From positions 78,501 to 142,500 of the forward strand of contig JAUIRK010000897.1 of assembly GCA_030549495.1 (NCBI GenBank): 64,000 bases of DNA. Direction: 5' to 3'. Positions 22,401 to 37,400 of the stretch are shown here, piece after piece (the stretch's first letter is position 1; each line of letters begins with the position of its first letter). Source of the stretch: Nectonema munidae (Eukaryota > Nematomorpha > Nectonematoida > Nectonematidae). The translations under genes were made by a program, and so were the position numbers. Under the pieces are notes generated by a model. The model did no database searches and was not told where the DNA came from. It worked only from the letters and a program-made list of their open reading frames with translations.

Positions 22401-25400
22401 TCTTCCACAAGTTACCTAAATTTTTCCTAAGCAGGTTATTCTCACTTCTTAACCTTTCTACATTTAGCTAAAAAACAAAAAATAACAATCAATTTTTTTA
22501 CATATTTTGAATATAAATAAATATATTACAGCAGCCAATATTTTATTAAAAAGCAATACTCTTTAAAAAAATCCATAAAAAAATAATAAAGTACATTCTA
22601 TTGTTATCAGATTATGAAAGAAAAAGTTCTAGCACAGTTTTAGAGTGAAAATCCCCACTCGGAGCCGCGTGTTATTTTGAGGAATATACTATAGGTAATA
22701 TTTATTTCAATCATTGAAAATATTATAGTTCAACAATTAACCGTATTTCGGTCATAAGACATACCACTATTTTTTGTTTAAAATTACAAGAAAAAATATT
22801 GTAGAATTGTTGTTGAAAATAATTTAACTCGGCGCAAAAATTATACTTTGAACTCAAACAATAAATAAATCATTTAAAATTAAACAAAAGAATTTTTTGG
22901 AAACTATCAAAATATTGGCTTCTTCGAAAAGTTCGTGCCGATTTTGAAGCATGATAGTTCATGCTTCGACACACGCAAGAACCTGTCGGATTATCAACAA
23001 ATATTATATTTAAATTTTAAAGGCATTTAATTATCTTTTCATATTTTTTAAAAATTAAGAGAAATATTTTGTAACAAAATGGTTCATATATGGTTGCTAC
23101 TATTTCCCTATAAACACACAATTGCTGTTACATTAGAGTCTTAGACAAATGTAATATTAGACAGCTGTTTCAAATACGTATGCATTGTCATGTTCAGAAC
23201 TTGTACCTATATTTTTTTTTAGAAAATTCATCGTATAGTTGCAAAAAAATAGCCCTTTTTAGCCATCAATAATGAAAATAGCCACTTTTAAAAATACAGT
23301 TGCGATAAGTACACGGTAAAAATATGATAAGCCGAGAGTTAATACTACGCCTACGATATCATTGCAACTATGCGGTGAAGTTTCTAGAAAAAAACAATAG
23401 TTACAAGTTTTGAACATACGTATTTGAAGTTGCTGTCTAACATTTTATTATTTGTAAAAGACACTAATGCAGGGGCCGGGAACCTTTTTGACTAAAAGAG
23501 CCCAAAAAAGACATATTTTAAAATCTAATCCTCTGAGAGCATATATATTTTTAGATACTGATTACAACTAAATGGAAAAAGAAGACCAACAAAATAAGCA
23601 AAGTCTGCATCATCATCAGCTTTATCTGTGTCGTCGTGATTCGTAATGATGACGAAATTAAGAGAGTGTAGAATTGGCAAGAAGGATATGCATTATCGCA
23701 ATACCTCCCTTTATCCTGAATGCCACCTGATTTATCTGAGAGCCAGATGCAGTCATCAAAAGAGCCATGTCAGGCTTGCGAGCCATAGGTTCCCGACCTC
23801 TGCTCTAATGTATCAGCTATTGCGTGTTTGTGGGGAAATAGTAGCAACTTCTGCTTACATCACACGACTTTGAAGGCATGTCACGTCACTTTTGCTTCAG
23901 TTTGTGAAAACGGTCCCTAAAATTAATATAAAGGCAGCAAATTTTTTATTATCATTGGCTTATTTTTATCCATTTATTCATCTACTATTTTGTTTTTTAA
24001 GCAGTACGACTTTTATTGAGAGCCGAGTAACAAACTTGTTGGAGGAGGCATGGCATCTGTTACGCTATTCAGAGCCGCCACTGATGGTAAGCCTTTCCAT
24101 TTTAATCAATGTTTTTGTGCACCAAATAATTTTAAACGGCAACATTCATATCAAACTAGTTGTGATTTACTTAAAGGGAGTTTATAATTGGTGTAATAAA
24201 TATAACTGTTTTTAACTAAATCGAAGAGTTTTATTAAATTTACTTTGATTTTAACTTCCAAAACCAGTATTCATTTGGAAAAAATGTATTTTGTCTTTTC
24301 TTATATCAAAGTTTAGAGAAAGTGAGATGAGTAACCCAAGTGGTTCTTCTTTATGGGAATTGCAGAATGTAGTTAAAGAACTATAATTTTGAATTAAAGC
24401 TTCAATAATTGATTTTAATGATTGAATTTTTCTTTTTAAAAATTTTTAGCAAAGAAAGTTAAACGTAGTTATCTAAATTTGAAACAAAAGTTGGAAGTTA
24501 TTGAAAAAAATGAGAATGGTTCTCCTTGTTACAAATTAGCTGAAGAATTCAATGTAGGTAAAACTAGTCAAAAAACTCTAGAACTCAGGCCAAAATTCAC
24601 AATGCTTTTTCTAGATACTTAGATAAGTATCTAAGTACATTGAAAATTCGATCATCAAACGAAGGAATTAATTCTTTTGTTTATGAAAGGTTTTGTGTTA
24701 TGTGAGCCAAAAACGTTGCAATTTCTGGAGTTGACTCAAGAAAAAGCTAGATGGATTGCAAAAGAAAAAGGTGTATCAGATTTTAAAGCTTCTAACGGAT
24801 GGCCGGAATGTTTCTTGAAAAGAAAAGATATTAGACTAGTAAATTTATACGGAGAGTCATCCTCTGTGGATCAAAATGTTGTGATTGATTGGTTCAATCG
24901 AGTCGATTCAATATGTGAAGGCTGTGATATAAAAACGTGTTTAACGCAGATGAAACAGGGCTGTTTTACAAAGTTTTACTTTCTAGATCGATGGTTTTGA
25001 AAAATGATCAATGTAAAAATGGTAAAAAATATCCTGAATGACTGGTTTAATTTTTTCGAATTGACTCCAAATAGTTAATAATTAAATGATCAAACAGAAG
25101 TGGTCAATTTTGTTGTTAGTAAACAACGTGGCAGCTCAAAGAAGTATTTCTATTGTTTTCTTACTTCCAAATACAACAGCATCCACGCAACCATTGGACA
25201 TTGGTATCATCAAAAATTTTAAATCATTCTATAGAGAACTTCTCAAGCAGGTAATTATGAGAATTGATGAAGATGAAAATACATTTGATGCTTTAAAGAA
25301 AATTAATCTACTGGATGTTTTTATTTGGATTAAGAAAGCTTGGTACAGTAGTGCCCACTTAATATCATACCGTTTTATAGAATATCCCGTTTATTGTCAT

Positions 25401-28400
25401 AAAATATTGAAATCCCAAACCATTTCCTATACAAAACATAGAAATTTGCTCGTTTAATGTCATAGATATTCCCGTTTATTGTCATAGAAAATTAGCCAAA
25501 ATTAATTTTTAGAATAACATTTTGCAGGATTATCGCGCCGATACACGCATTTTTTCATCAACTTGAACTCCTATCTTATCACTAAACCAACAGTAATGCA
25601 CCAATAAGTTACATCAAAGTCTAATCCCTTAATTAACCATGACCATGACGATGTTATCGATAAGCATCACCATGATGAGTGTTCGCGCATGGTCGCACTT
25701 TCCCGTTAAAAATCATTTGGCTTTAACCATTTGGTGAGACTTCTGACAGGTTAATGCGTCGATAAATCACATGTGATCACGAAAGCAACATTGTGATCAC
25801 GAAGCTTCGCACATGCACCCACGCACGCATAGCAACACACACACTACACACACACAGGTCTTGAAAGGATGCATCATTTTGATCTTAAATAAACTTCCCA
25901 ATCAAAACAACATTTGCCGATAAAAAGGGCAGTTTTTGCTAAGCTATTCTTCAGTTTTTAATCATGAGTGCTAAACGTAAGCGAAAGACTTGTCCCTTGC
26001 CCAGAAGCTGGAGATCATAAAGTAGTCATCTAGCCAATCACAAACTTAATTGTCCAAAACGTATGGTGTTTCACAGTCCACCATTTCAAAAATTCTCAGC
26101 AAGAAGTCCCAGATCCTGCAAGACCCTGAGCAGAACAAGAACCAACCGCATGCGGACTGGCAAGGCAGCTGAGTCGAGACGGCCCTTTACACCTGGTTCG
26201 TGGATGCCCGTACCCATGGCTGTCCCATCACCACTGCAGTCCTGGAGGAGAAGGCCAACCAGCTCGCTGCCAACCTAGGAAAGGACGATTTCAAGGCAAC
26301 CAATGGCTGGATCTGGTTGGAAGGACCGTTTCTCGATCAAATATAAAAAGGCACATGGGGAGAAAAGTGATGCTGACATCCCAGCTGCAGACACATGGCT
26401 TTCAACTGTGCTGCCCGAGCTGTTGAGAAGTATGAACCCTATGACTCTACAACGCAGATGAGACGGGAATCTACTTCCGTGCCCTACCTGACGGCACGTT
26501 GGCAGATGCAGCACAGAAGCTGAGCGGCAGCATGAAGGTCAAGGAGCGTCTCACCGCCCTCGTCACTGCCAACATGGACGGCAGTGACAAGCGTCCTCTA
26601 CTGGTGGTTGGCAAAAGTGCCAAGCCCAGGTGCTTTAGAGGAGTCCCCCAGCTTCCAGTCCCATATATGAACAATAAAAACGCATGGATGACTGGCAACC
26701 TGTTTCGAGACTGGCTAAGAGACTTTGAACGTGACATGGCAGACAGGGGCGGCACATTGCCCTTGTCCTCGGCTCACCCCAAGGATGCAGCAGATGACCT
26801 TCCCCACATTCGCCTCTTCTTCCTGCCGCCCAACACGACCTCCATCATGCAGCCATGTGACATGTGGATCATCCGAAACCTGAAGGCACTCTACAGGAAG
26901 AAGGTGGTCCAGAAGATTGTTGATACATCGACGCAGGTGAAGCTGAGTTCTCTGCCACACCTTCGCCCGAAGTTTACAGTCCTGGATGCTATGCACATGT
27001 TGAAAGTGGCATGGCAAGATGTAAAACAGTCCAGTGTGGCAAACTGTTTGCCCATGCCGCTTCCGCATCCCCTCTGCTCCAGATGCTCCCACTGCAGACC
27101 ACCAGGACCGCACCAGATGAGATGACAACAGAAGAGTTCCAGGCCTACGTGGAGTGGATTCCCAGACTGAGTGATGGGGTCTTGACAGATGACACATCTG
27201 TGACACAGTACGCCAGCCAGATGTCTGCCCCACTGTGACAGTGAGATGAGTCAGCTGAACTGCCTCCACCACCAAAGGCCCATGTTGCCCTCGAGGCGTC
27301 ATCTGTGCGTGCTATCTGGAAGCCATCGGCCACGATCTCACCACCTTCTACTCTCTGGAAAGTGAGCTGCAAACGGCGGTTGCAACATCTGAAACAGATT
27401 TTTAAATCTAAATAGACAATTCGCAGATCCACAGCTTCAAATGAAAAAAAAACTTACCTGATATTTATTAAAGTTTAGGCCTACTTGTCAATGCGTGTGT
27501 ATATATTTTTTATTTGTACATTTTAATAAATAATGTATGAAAAAAGTGATAAATAAATTTTTTATTCTTTTATTTGTATATTGTGATAATAATGTCTGAA
27601 AAATGTAATAAATACTTGTTTTAATTGTTAACCATCGTGTTGCCAGTTATCAGTGTAGGCCCCTACATGTATAACCACGCACAGTTAAATCGTTATAACC
27701 ACCATAATCATGAAAATAGCTAAGCCCGGATATTAGAATATCCCGGATTATGTCATAATTTATTCATACACGGAGCGTATGACAATAAGCGGGCTCCACT
27801 GTATTCTGTAGAGAATTCTATAATTAGCAACTGTTTCGAAAAGTGTGGATTTAAAGTTTCAATCCATCAAAACGTTGATGAGCGTGTTTCACTTCCCATG
27901 GAGTGTTATGTTTTGCTTGAGCAAGTTAAATGGGAAGAGTTCATTCATTTTGATAAAGATTTTGAAACTTGTCCAAACGAAGAAGATGCTTTCTGCGGTT
28001 CAGCAGTTGATGCGGATATAGATGATGATGATATTGATAATGAAAATACAATGACTGAAAATGAGACTTCTGTTAAAAAGTCAAGATGAGTGATGCCTCA
28101 AGCATAAAGCTTTTACAGAGATTCTCAATTCAAATCGAGAATGAAATAGCAAAGTCTGCTATGGAATGCGTGGAACAACATCGTTTTTCCAATTTGAAAC
28201 AAACAATGCTTGATTCATTTGTAAATAAACAGTTTTAAGTATGCTTTTTTATGTCATGAACATCAGGGGTTTATCAACTGTACTGCTCTAATTTTTTGCA
28301 ACCCCTCTCTACAACGACTCCCTGTGAGATATGACCGAAACAAAGTGCAAAAACCTACGTCGTATAAGAAAGGTTTTACTGTAACCTTTGTTTTTTTTTT

Positions 28401-31400
28401 TTAATAATCATCTTGTTGCCGATGGTTATTGGCTGTCCACGATGCAGCAAATCGAAGTCCATGTAACGCTATTACGTAGTACAAGCAAATTACGACGCGC
28501 TTCAAGTTTTTAGCTTTCAAAAACTATTAAGAGTAATGCTACTCCCTTGTTATAAAAATTTTGGCTGTTTTCATTCGGGCTCGAAAATAGGAACCAGATA
28601 TTGGACCAGACAGAGTGGGTGCCAGGCTGATCATATTGAGTGAAGTCGGAGCTCCTAGAAATTTTAATGGCTCCGGCTCCTAACCATTTTCTAATTAGTA
28701 TTTTGCTTCTCTCAATATCAAGAGCTTAGCAAAAACGGTAACTAACTAGCAAACATAGCATAAAATTTGAAAAGTTACTTCCTCAACCATTTGACTAACT
28801 AATTAACAATTCTGACTAATAAAGAAACAAATATACTTAAAACGAACTAACTATATAATATGTATATATGGTTTAGATAATTAATTAGCAAATCCAAACT
28901 GATGGACTAATTTTTATTCAATTAAATTAATTAACAATAAAACTAACTAATTAATATGGCAAAAAAGTAATATAAAAATGAATTTAGAAAAAAATAAATT
29001 AACAAACTAAAAAACAACTAACAATAAAACTAATTTTTAAATTTTATATATAACTAATTGATTAACAAATTTAAAAACAATTTAATTCACTTAACTAAGT
29101 AATGAACAAACATATTAGTAAAATAAACAATTGATCCCAAACTAATCGATTTAAATAGTTACTTATTGGTTAAGCTATTTGATTTATTATAATTAAATAT
29201 CACTTACGAACAAATTAATTCATATAACAAACAATCATATACAAACATATTTAAGATAAAAGTGGTATATTCATATTATTATAAAAATATTCTTCAGTTT
29301 GCCGAAAATTTCTGAACATGTTTTTTTTAGAAAAATCATTTTTCATCTGGACTTTTTGATCGACTTTTATGAGATTTTAAATGATCTCGACTAAAAATCA
29401 AGTATTAACATCCTATATTAAATAAATAAGTTGAAGGTTCACTTATGAATTATAAAAAAATCGCTTGACAAAATGTTAAGTGTTTACTTAATGAGAAACC
29501 TCTTGATATTGAAACCATCATAAGTATCCGGCTTTCTAAATTTAAACGCGACTTCTCTTCCTATGCTTTGAATGAAATAGAAAAACGTTCAAAACGTGGC
29601 ACATGCAGTAACTGCATTGCCCCAACTCAGGTTAGGCTTAACGATTTCCGAATTTGCGATTAGTTTTTGTATATCTATTATAGTTATCGAGAAAATCGAC
29701 TAAAAAATTGAACACTTCGGATATAGTAAAAAGTTACATTTTAGGACTTCCGAAGGAATGAACGTTCCAAGTATCTTGTTTTTTAACATATTTTACATTA
29801 TAAAGTATATCGTCTTTATATACTTTATAAAGCTTTAAATTTACAATCAAAATCTGACCAAAACTGAGGATGTTAAAACGTACAAAAATACAAGCTATTT
29901 TCGAACGTTTTAAAGCACGTTTAAAGAGGTTTTTTCGAAGATCTAATATTTATCTCAAAGCTAACCAAATTTTGATTTTGCTTTCTGGGTTAACTTTTGA
30001 CGCTGATTTCAACGGTGTAATCGATTTTTCAATATCTTGTATCGTTCCCAAGATATGGCGCCCCGAAAATGGTCAAAAATATAAAATTTTTGGAATGTGG
30101 ATAAAAAAAAAGTAATTGAATATGGAATATAATATATAATTTAATTGAATATAGTTGTTAATAACTATGTTAAGTTACAGAAAGATTGGACTTGTAGTTG
30201 TGACTGGGCAGTTAGTAGGTTTTGAATTTGCTTCTAAACATGTCAATTTTGGCATTTTTGACGCCTTTCAAGAGCGGTTTAGTTGATATATTATATCACC
30301 AGGGAGTTAGCAAAAAATGCTCTACAAGATAGACCCCATTCAATTATGAACTTTGAAAAGAAAAATGTCACCAAATTTTTTTGAAACTCAGGATTAAGGT
30401 AGTTCTTAATAAACGATTTCAAATGGTGCAATTAGTTTTGCATATCTATTATAGTTTTAGAGAAAAGCCTCTTCTTGACTAAAAAAGTGAGCTGAACCAA
30501 TATGAGGAAAAACATGATTTCCGAACTTCCGACGATGAGTAAATTCCAAGTATGATATTTTTAGTTCATTTAGTCATAAAGTTTAGTTTTGTTAATTATA
30601 ATCAAAATCTGTCTGAATTAGATGATGTTAAATTCATCGAAAAAAAATGCATTTTGGAACTATTTTCAAGCGATTTGAAGCACGTTTAAAGGTTTTTTTC
30701 TTTGAAAATCGAATATTTAAAGCCCATCTAATTAAATTTTGATTTTGGAATAATTTTTGAGTCTGATTCGAATGGCGTAATCGGTTTTTCGACATCTCTG
30801 ATAATTTCCGAAATATGGGGCCCTGAAAAATTCAAAATTCTTTCAAAGTCTTTTCTGATTAAATAGACTATCCTGAATCGAACCCCGAAAATAGGAATTG
30901 CATAAGTATTATAGTTTCAAAGTTACAGCAACTTTTTTAACTAGAAAATCCAAAATTTTGACTTTAAAATACATGCAAATCGAACATTTTAAAAACCTAC
31001 AAGGTGTTTCTTTTTTCATTTTGTTACGTTTTTATAGTTTTTGTCAAAATGATAGTCAGGCTTGGGGTCAATTATAATTATAATTGCGTAATTGAAAATT
31101 AATTACAATTACACCGTAATTGTAATTGAAATTAAAAAAAAATTGGAGACATAATTGAAATTATAATTGTAATTTGAGCCTTGTAATTGAAAATATAATT
31201 GCCAATTTTTTGGTTCTAGGAGAATCGTTGGCAATCCTAGCACATTTCAATCAACCTTATAGATAACAGTCATGAAGGTTTATCCTCTCGCTCTCTCTAA
31301 CTCTCTGGGTTTAGCGCTCATTGCTTCTTTCATGTGTTACTTATACTTCATTTTACCCCCTTCCCCTCCCACTTTTAGTTGACATCAACTTGTAAGAAAA

Positions 31401-34400
31401 AATAGAAGATGAAAAATTTTTATTTTGTAGAAAATATTTGGTCAATTCTATCAAAAATATTCAGCCCAAAACTATTTTCATCTTCATATTTAACTTCTTC
31501 TACTTCTTCTTCGTACTTTTCATTTTCTAAAATTATTTGGCCTTGTGTGGGTTTAAAGATGCAAAATGATGAATTCTTGTTTTTTTCTTTGATTGAACAA
31601 AAGAACTTTGAACACTTCAAGCAACTGCGACGTTCTCCAATTTTTGCAAAGAAGGGCAGAACTCATCGAAATATCTACTTAATCCAAGAGTTTTCATATG
31701 CTGAGCTTGAAATAGTGAACCTAAATGACCGTTTATCATGTCTATAGTTAAGCCTGTTGTTGTTGAACTAATTGGAAGAGGAGGTAGTAAAAACCTAAAA
31801 ACAGAATTAACAAAAATGCAAGTAACAACTTCCGCTTGAAAACACGTACTTTAATTTCAATGAAAGTTTAATTTGTTAAAAAGAATAAATATTTTTTGAT
31901 TTGAACATTTTTCGATTCTTTGATTATTATTCGACAAATATAATATTTAAAATCGTGCAAATTGCAAAGTATAGGTAATAACTTTTGTAACATCGTATGA
32001 GGTAGCAAAATATGAACAGAAAGTTTGATATTTTTTGATATTTTAAAGAATATTTTTCGATTCTTTGATTAAGGAATTTTATTTTATTATTTGAAATTAT
32101 CGCGGTATACAGGTTGGAGATGAACCATCGTAGTATACAGGTATAATGTATATAGGTAATAACTTATGTAGCATCGTCTCCCCGAATGAGGTATATCAAA
32201 TCTTCCGCAAATGAACGAGTCAAACCTGTGTTCAGGTTGGAGTGATCTGGGTTACAGGTTGGAGTTATTTATATATATATTTGTAATTTTATAGCTTATA
32301 ATGTCTTCTTCCCCTAAAAACCGCTTCTTAGTTCTAAGTCTTCTTCTGTTTCTTTAGATACAAGCCAATACATTGTTTCCAAACTTCTTCTGACTATATA
32401 AAAAGAAACTTTTAAACATTTCTTTCCAAACTGAATTCTTGATGGTATATACCTTTATACAGAGATAAATCACAGGGTGTATCAATGTCCAAACTTTCCC
32501 AAAAAAGTGCCCTGGTATTTTTAGTCAAATTTTTTTGCCATTTTTGAAACTTTTCGAACTAAATATTTGGCCTCAGAAAATTCAGGAATTTTTAGTTATT
32601 TTCAATATTACTCAACTTTATCATATGCAACTTCTAACAGAAATGGTTTGAAGTTTCCAAATTGTTCTTTATCTTTCTCGTTTTTTTTTGTTATATTATT
32701 TGAAAGGGCTTCTTTCAACAAGTAAGTGTGAAGGCTATATACATGAAGGTTGGGTTGGGGTTAGTTGTAAATTGCCAGTGATTGTGAGCTTTAACTTTGT
32801 GAGGCATCCTTATCTACAACTCCAATTATGTTGTGACCCTATTACAACTCCCCCCTCTTTATTTCCTCTATCTGGAGCCCCTTTCTCTTTGGGTGCGGTT
32901 TTCTACGTTTTTCCTGTGGGTGGAGAAGTTGGAGAATCTCTAGAACCATATTTTGTTGTTCTAAATTTTCAGCTGTTAGTTAGTTCGTTTGGTGTCAAGT
33001 GTTTCGTAGCGTCGTTAAGGGAGCCAGTCTTTAAGTTTACGGGGTTTCGTTTCCGTTGGGTAACGAACGTGGCGTGGGGTGTTGCTTGTATAGTTCAACC
33101 TCTTCAACTTCACGCTGTCTGTCTTTCTTGGTTTTTTCAGAAGTACTTGCCAGGAGACATAATCCAAGATGGTAAAGAGACCCGTATCTAGACCTTCTTG
33201 GAAAAGCCAGAATCTTTCGTGAGGTACATCCAGTTGCGTACACAGCAAAGTCGAATTGAGTGTAGTCTCCCAAAACCTGCCAAGCTTACGTCAAGATTAC
33301 GTGCTTTAGAGCTAGGCAAATGCTCTTCCAAACAATTCCATTGTATCTTTCACACTGTGAGTTGCCAGTTGGATTGTAGCGGGTTGTGCGACTGTTGCAC
33401 TCCTAGTTGAGCAAAATGTTGAAGTTCTTGTGACAAAAGGAGGCCCGGTCACGTGGATGTCCAGGTAGCCGCAAAAGAAAACAAGGCCAAACAACCACGT
33501 TTTGGCCCTGTCCTTACAAGAAATACAAACGAAAGTGACCCCGTCATGTTGTTGGAAGTTGTATACCCTTGGAAAGGGGTCCGCTTTGAAGTCTATATTC
33601 AGTCTCTCCCATGGTCAGTAGCTTTAACTAAAGGAGTATGTGGTGGATTATAAAACCTTGGCTTCGTTTCATTACAAATTTTGCAACCTTTAATCATTTC
33701 TTTGATTTCCAGAATTGAAAAGGGCCTTTTTATTCCATAAAATGGCCTCCTGTTCTCCTGGATGGCAAAGCGGTTATGTATATCTAAAGGGTAGAACGTC
33801 TGTGGCAGCCAAAACAGCCCTTGAAAGCTATCGCAACGATTTCAGCTCCCCTTTCATATTTTACATCATAATCATAAGTGCCAGTTCTATTCGCCATCTC
33901 AAAAGTTTATCGTTTTTTATTTTACCTGAATGTCTCTTATTAAACATGTATGATAGGCTTCTTGATCTGTGATTAATGTAAATGGCGTCCTAATAAGTAG
34001 TGTTTCCATTTCCTATAGCTTCCACTATTGCCTGCTTCCTTTTCTAAAGACGAGTGTGGTTTCTCATTTTTTCGCAACGTTCTAGCGTGAAAGGCGATTG
34101 GTTGCCCGTTTTGATTAAGTGAAGCCGCTATTGCAAAATTACTAGCATCCGTTTCCACAACTAGAGGTTGGTTAGGATCTATCACTCGCAGACTAGCTTT
34201 ACTAAGTAATCTTTTAAGTTTTCCAAACCACAGTTGCCTCGTCGCAGATGGAAGACGCCGCTGTAATCAAATCTTATATGATCTGAATAATGAGGAATCC
34301 AGCGCGCATAGTATGCGAAAAGACCTATGACCCTCTTTAATGATTTCAGATTATTGGGATTACCTGGCGAAAGTGTCGACGCTTTTGTACAGCAACTGCA

Positions 34401-37400
34401 AAGATTGAGTCTTGAGTGCGAGTATTCCTTGGTCTCTGCTGAACAGCACCGAGATGAACAAATAAGAGTGCCTGATCAATGGACTGCTTCAGACACATAC
34501 GTCTACGCCTACTAGAAAACAAAAACTGGCTGCAGGTGCCTACATCAAGCCGCGCACTGGAGTAGCTCAGAGCAACTCGCAGCCACAAAACAGACACAAC
34601 TCTTTCACGCTCCACCAGAAAGGATCCTACAGAACCCGTTCTAGCTACAAGTCTAAGCATTTATGCTTTTCTGCGGTAACGCCTTCCACATAAGAAAAAT
34701 GTGTCCTGCTAAAAACTCAAAGTGCTACAAGTGCAGCAAAATGGTCCTTTTCAAAGCTGTAGTCGTCTGTATTAATACAGATAAAGTGTTGAAACGATAA
34801 TGATGAATCAATCCTTGCAACTATAATTGATGCTAACAATAATCTGTACTTGTTTTGGTAGGGAGGTACCGCTAAGTCTGATTCTGTGATAGCGCTACTA
34901 GTGGTAAATTCGATTCTAAGGTTTAATTATGGAAAAGTAGGTCAAGTTGAAGCCAACTGTTTGATTGATACAGGATCCCTGAAAGTGTTTCTTCGGTATT
35001 TGTAAACAAGGTAAGTTAGGGTGTTTCCACTAATAGAGTTGTGAGTTGCTTCATCTGATCTTACTGTGCCAATATTAGGCTATTGTATAGAAAGTTTGGT
35101 ATTCAAAGAGAGCCATATCATAACATTAAATTAAACGTTTTAGAGACTCGTAAGTGACATAGTTCTTGGGCAAGATTTTATTTGTGCTCACAAATTCTTA
35201 AGTATTAGGAGACTTCCTGGCTCAGGTGTGTTCCCTTTCGGAGTACAATCACCGTCACCGTCGTTATTCCGCTATTTAACTAAAGTGCCGTCCTATAGCA
35301 ACCAAATCAGGCAGTATAGCTATTCAGAGTGATTCTCAGAAGGAGGTGGAAAGTTACTTAAGGATGGCATTATAGAAGAAAGTCTTCTCCGTGGAGACAC
35401 AGCCATTTGTTAGTAGAGCGAAAACCCAAACCGCGCAGGTTATAGCTACAGTAAAACCATAAACAGGTTTACCCAATTAGATGCCTACCTCTGCCTAAAA
35501 TTGAAGCAAGTAAAGAAGTAGCGCGCAATAAAGTTTTCACTAGCTTAGATCTGAAGTCGCTATCATCAGGTAAAGCCGCTGCAGGTGATAAAGGTATACT
35601 GCATTCCAGTGGAAACTAAGTTGTATCAGTTCACACGAATTCCTTTTGGTCTTACGAATGCTGTGCCATGTTTTCAGAGAATTATTGATAGAATCATAGA
35701 CGCTGAAAAATTAAAGGGTGTGTATGCGTATCTAGATAACATAACGATCGCAGGCAGTGGTATTATTGAACATAACAAAAACCTAGAAGCCTTCATGAAT
35801 GCTGCTAGAAAAGCTAACATTACTTTCAATAAAGCTAAATCGCAAATAGCTAAAAACGAAATTTGTCTTCTTGGCTACAAGATTAGTCATAATGTGGTAA
35901 ATCCATGAAAAGTGATATACTTTTCAATCAACAATTTAAAAAGTGTAATTTTAAATAGTAAATTTTATATAAGAGGATAAAAACAAAAATGTTAGCTTTT
36001 TTTGCTGACGACTCCTAATGATAATTCAAAATATTTATCCAGTAAATGATTGTAAATCCATGGTAGCAAATACGCCTACAAATTTTATTTATTCTTTTAG
36101 ATAGGATTTATTTTAATATGTAAGTTTAATAAATTTCATGTTTTAAGTATTTTTAATTTTAAAATCATAAGGTAGAATACTTTTCAAAAAAGAAAGTAAT
36201 CAGATGAAAAAATTCGTTTCACATAATCACAAAGAAAGAGAAGATATGATTTCATTTAATGAAAAAATAAAAGAGGAAGCACGAAGCAGCGTTAAATCAA
36301 CTAGTAAAATATACAGGTTTAATTCTTATCTTATTTTCGACATATAAATATAATAACAAGTAACTTTACAGAGAATGCATAACAATGTTTGATGGAAGCC
36401 GAGGTGAACTTAAAAAACAAAGTGTTTTAAGAAAAATCCAGTACAATAGAAAACGAAAGCACGACCCTGATAATTTATTTTTTGAAATCCCAGAGAATTA
36501 CTAGGAATTGCTCTAACAAGCTGTTCCTACAATATGACAGATTATAATATTTCTGATTATAAGATGATTTTATGATTATAAGAATTATGATATTTCACGG
36601 AGAAGTAAGGGAAAATCAAAAAAGTGGAATTAGCTAAACACTTCTACAATTTTTACAATAAATTTATAATAAGTTCAAATTCCAATATGTATTGTTTGTT
36701 GGGTTCTCAAAAAGAAGAAACGTACATGTAAGGAAATTTTTTTTTATAAATTAGCATTAATCAAGTTCAAGTATTTTAGAAAAGTATTTGAGCTAGAGAT
36801 CATCTTTAAAAATCTGAATATGTAACTGGGTTTGAAAAGCTATCATAAAAATAATTTGTCTTTAAAAAAAGGTTTTTCCATCAATTTTTTAGCTGCTACT
36901 TTCATTTTGCCAGCGTTTTCGAAAAGATAAGTTTAGGTTTCGGATGTATAAAAGAAAGTTCGCAAAAGCGTTAAAATGCTCTCGCTATTGCTTTCTTACC
37001 TAAAGCAGGTATTTTGTTTTTTACTCAAAATTGTGATAAGACTTTTCTTTAGTCGAACACCTTTAATAAATTTAGAAAAGAGTGAAACAGTTTTCTTATT
37101 TTCAATCTACTTGTTAAAAGTTCCATTGATATGTGGATTGTAATAGTCAGAACCCAAATATCCTAAAGGTCACGTAAGTAAAGTTACGTATATTTTTCTC
37201 ATATTAGAATATTTAAGACACTAAAGATAAAGCACTTTATGAGTATTAGTTTTTATCCTCGAAAAGAAAGGAGGACAAAAGTAAACCCATACGCTAAAAG
37301 TGTAGGTCCTACAAAAGAAGAAAGTAAGAGAAACCCAAAGTGAATAAAAAAAAACATACTTTTTTATCAAGGTCGTCTAGTCTAGAGAGAAAAAGCGAAT

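Noticed and set aside
26715-27302. 195-codon open frame on the minus strand
   Set aside because: It is a shadow of the GC-rich Tigger transposase on the plus strand and has no domain of its own.
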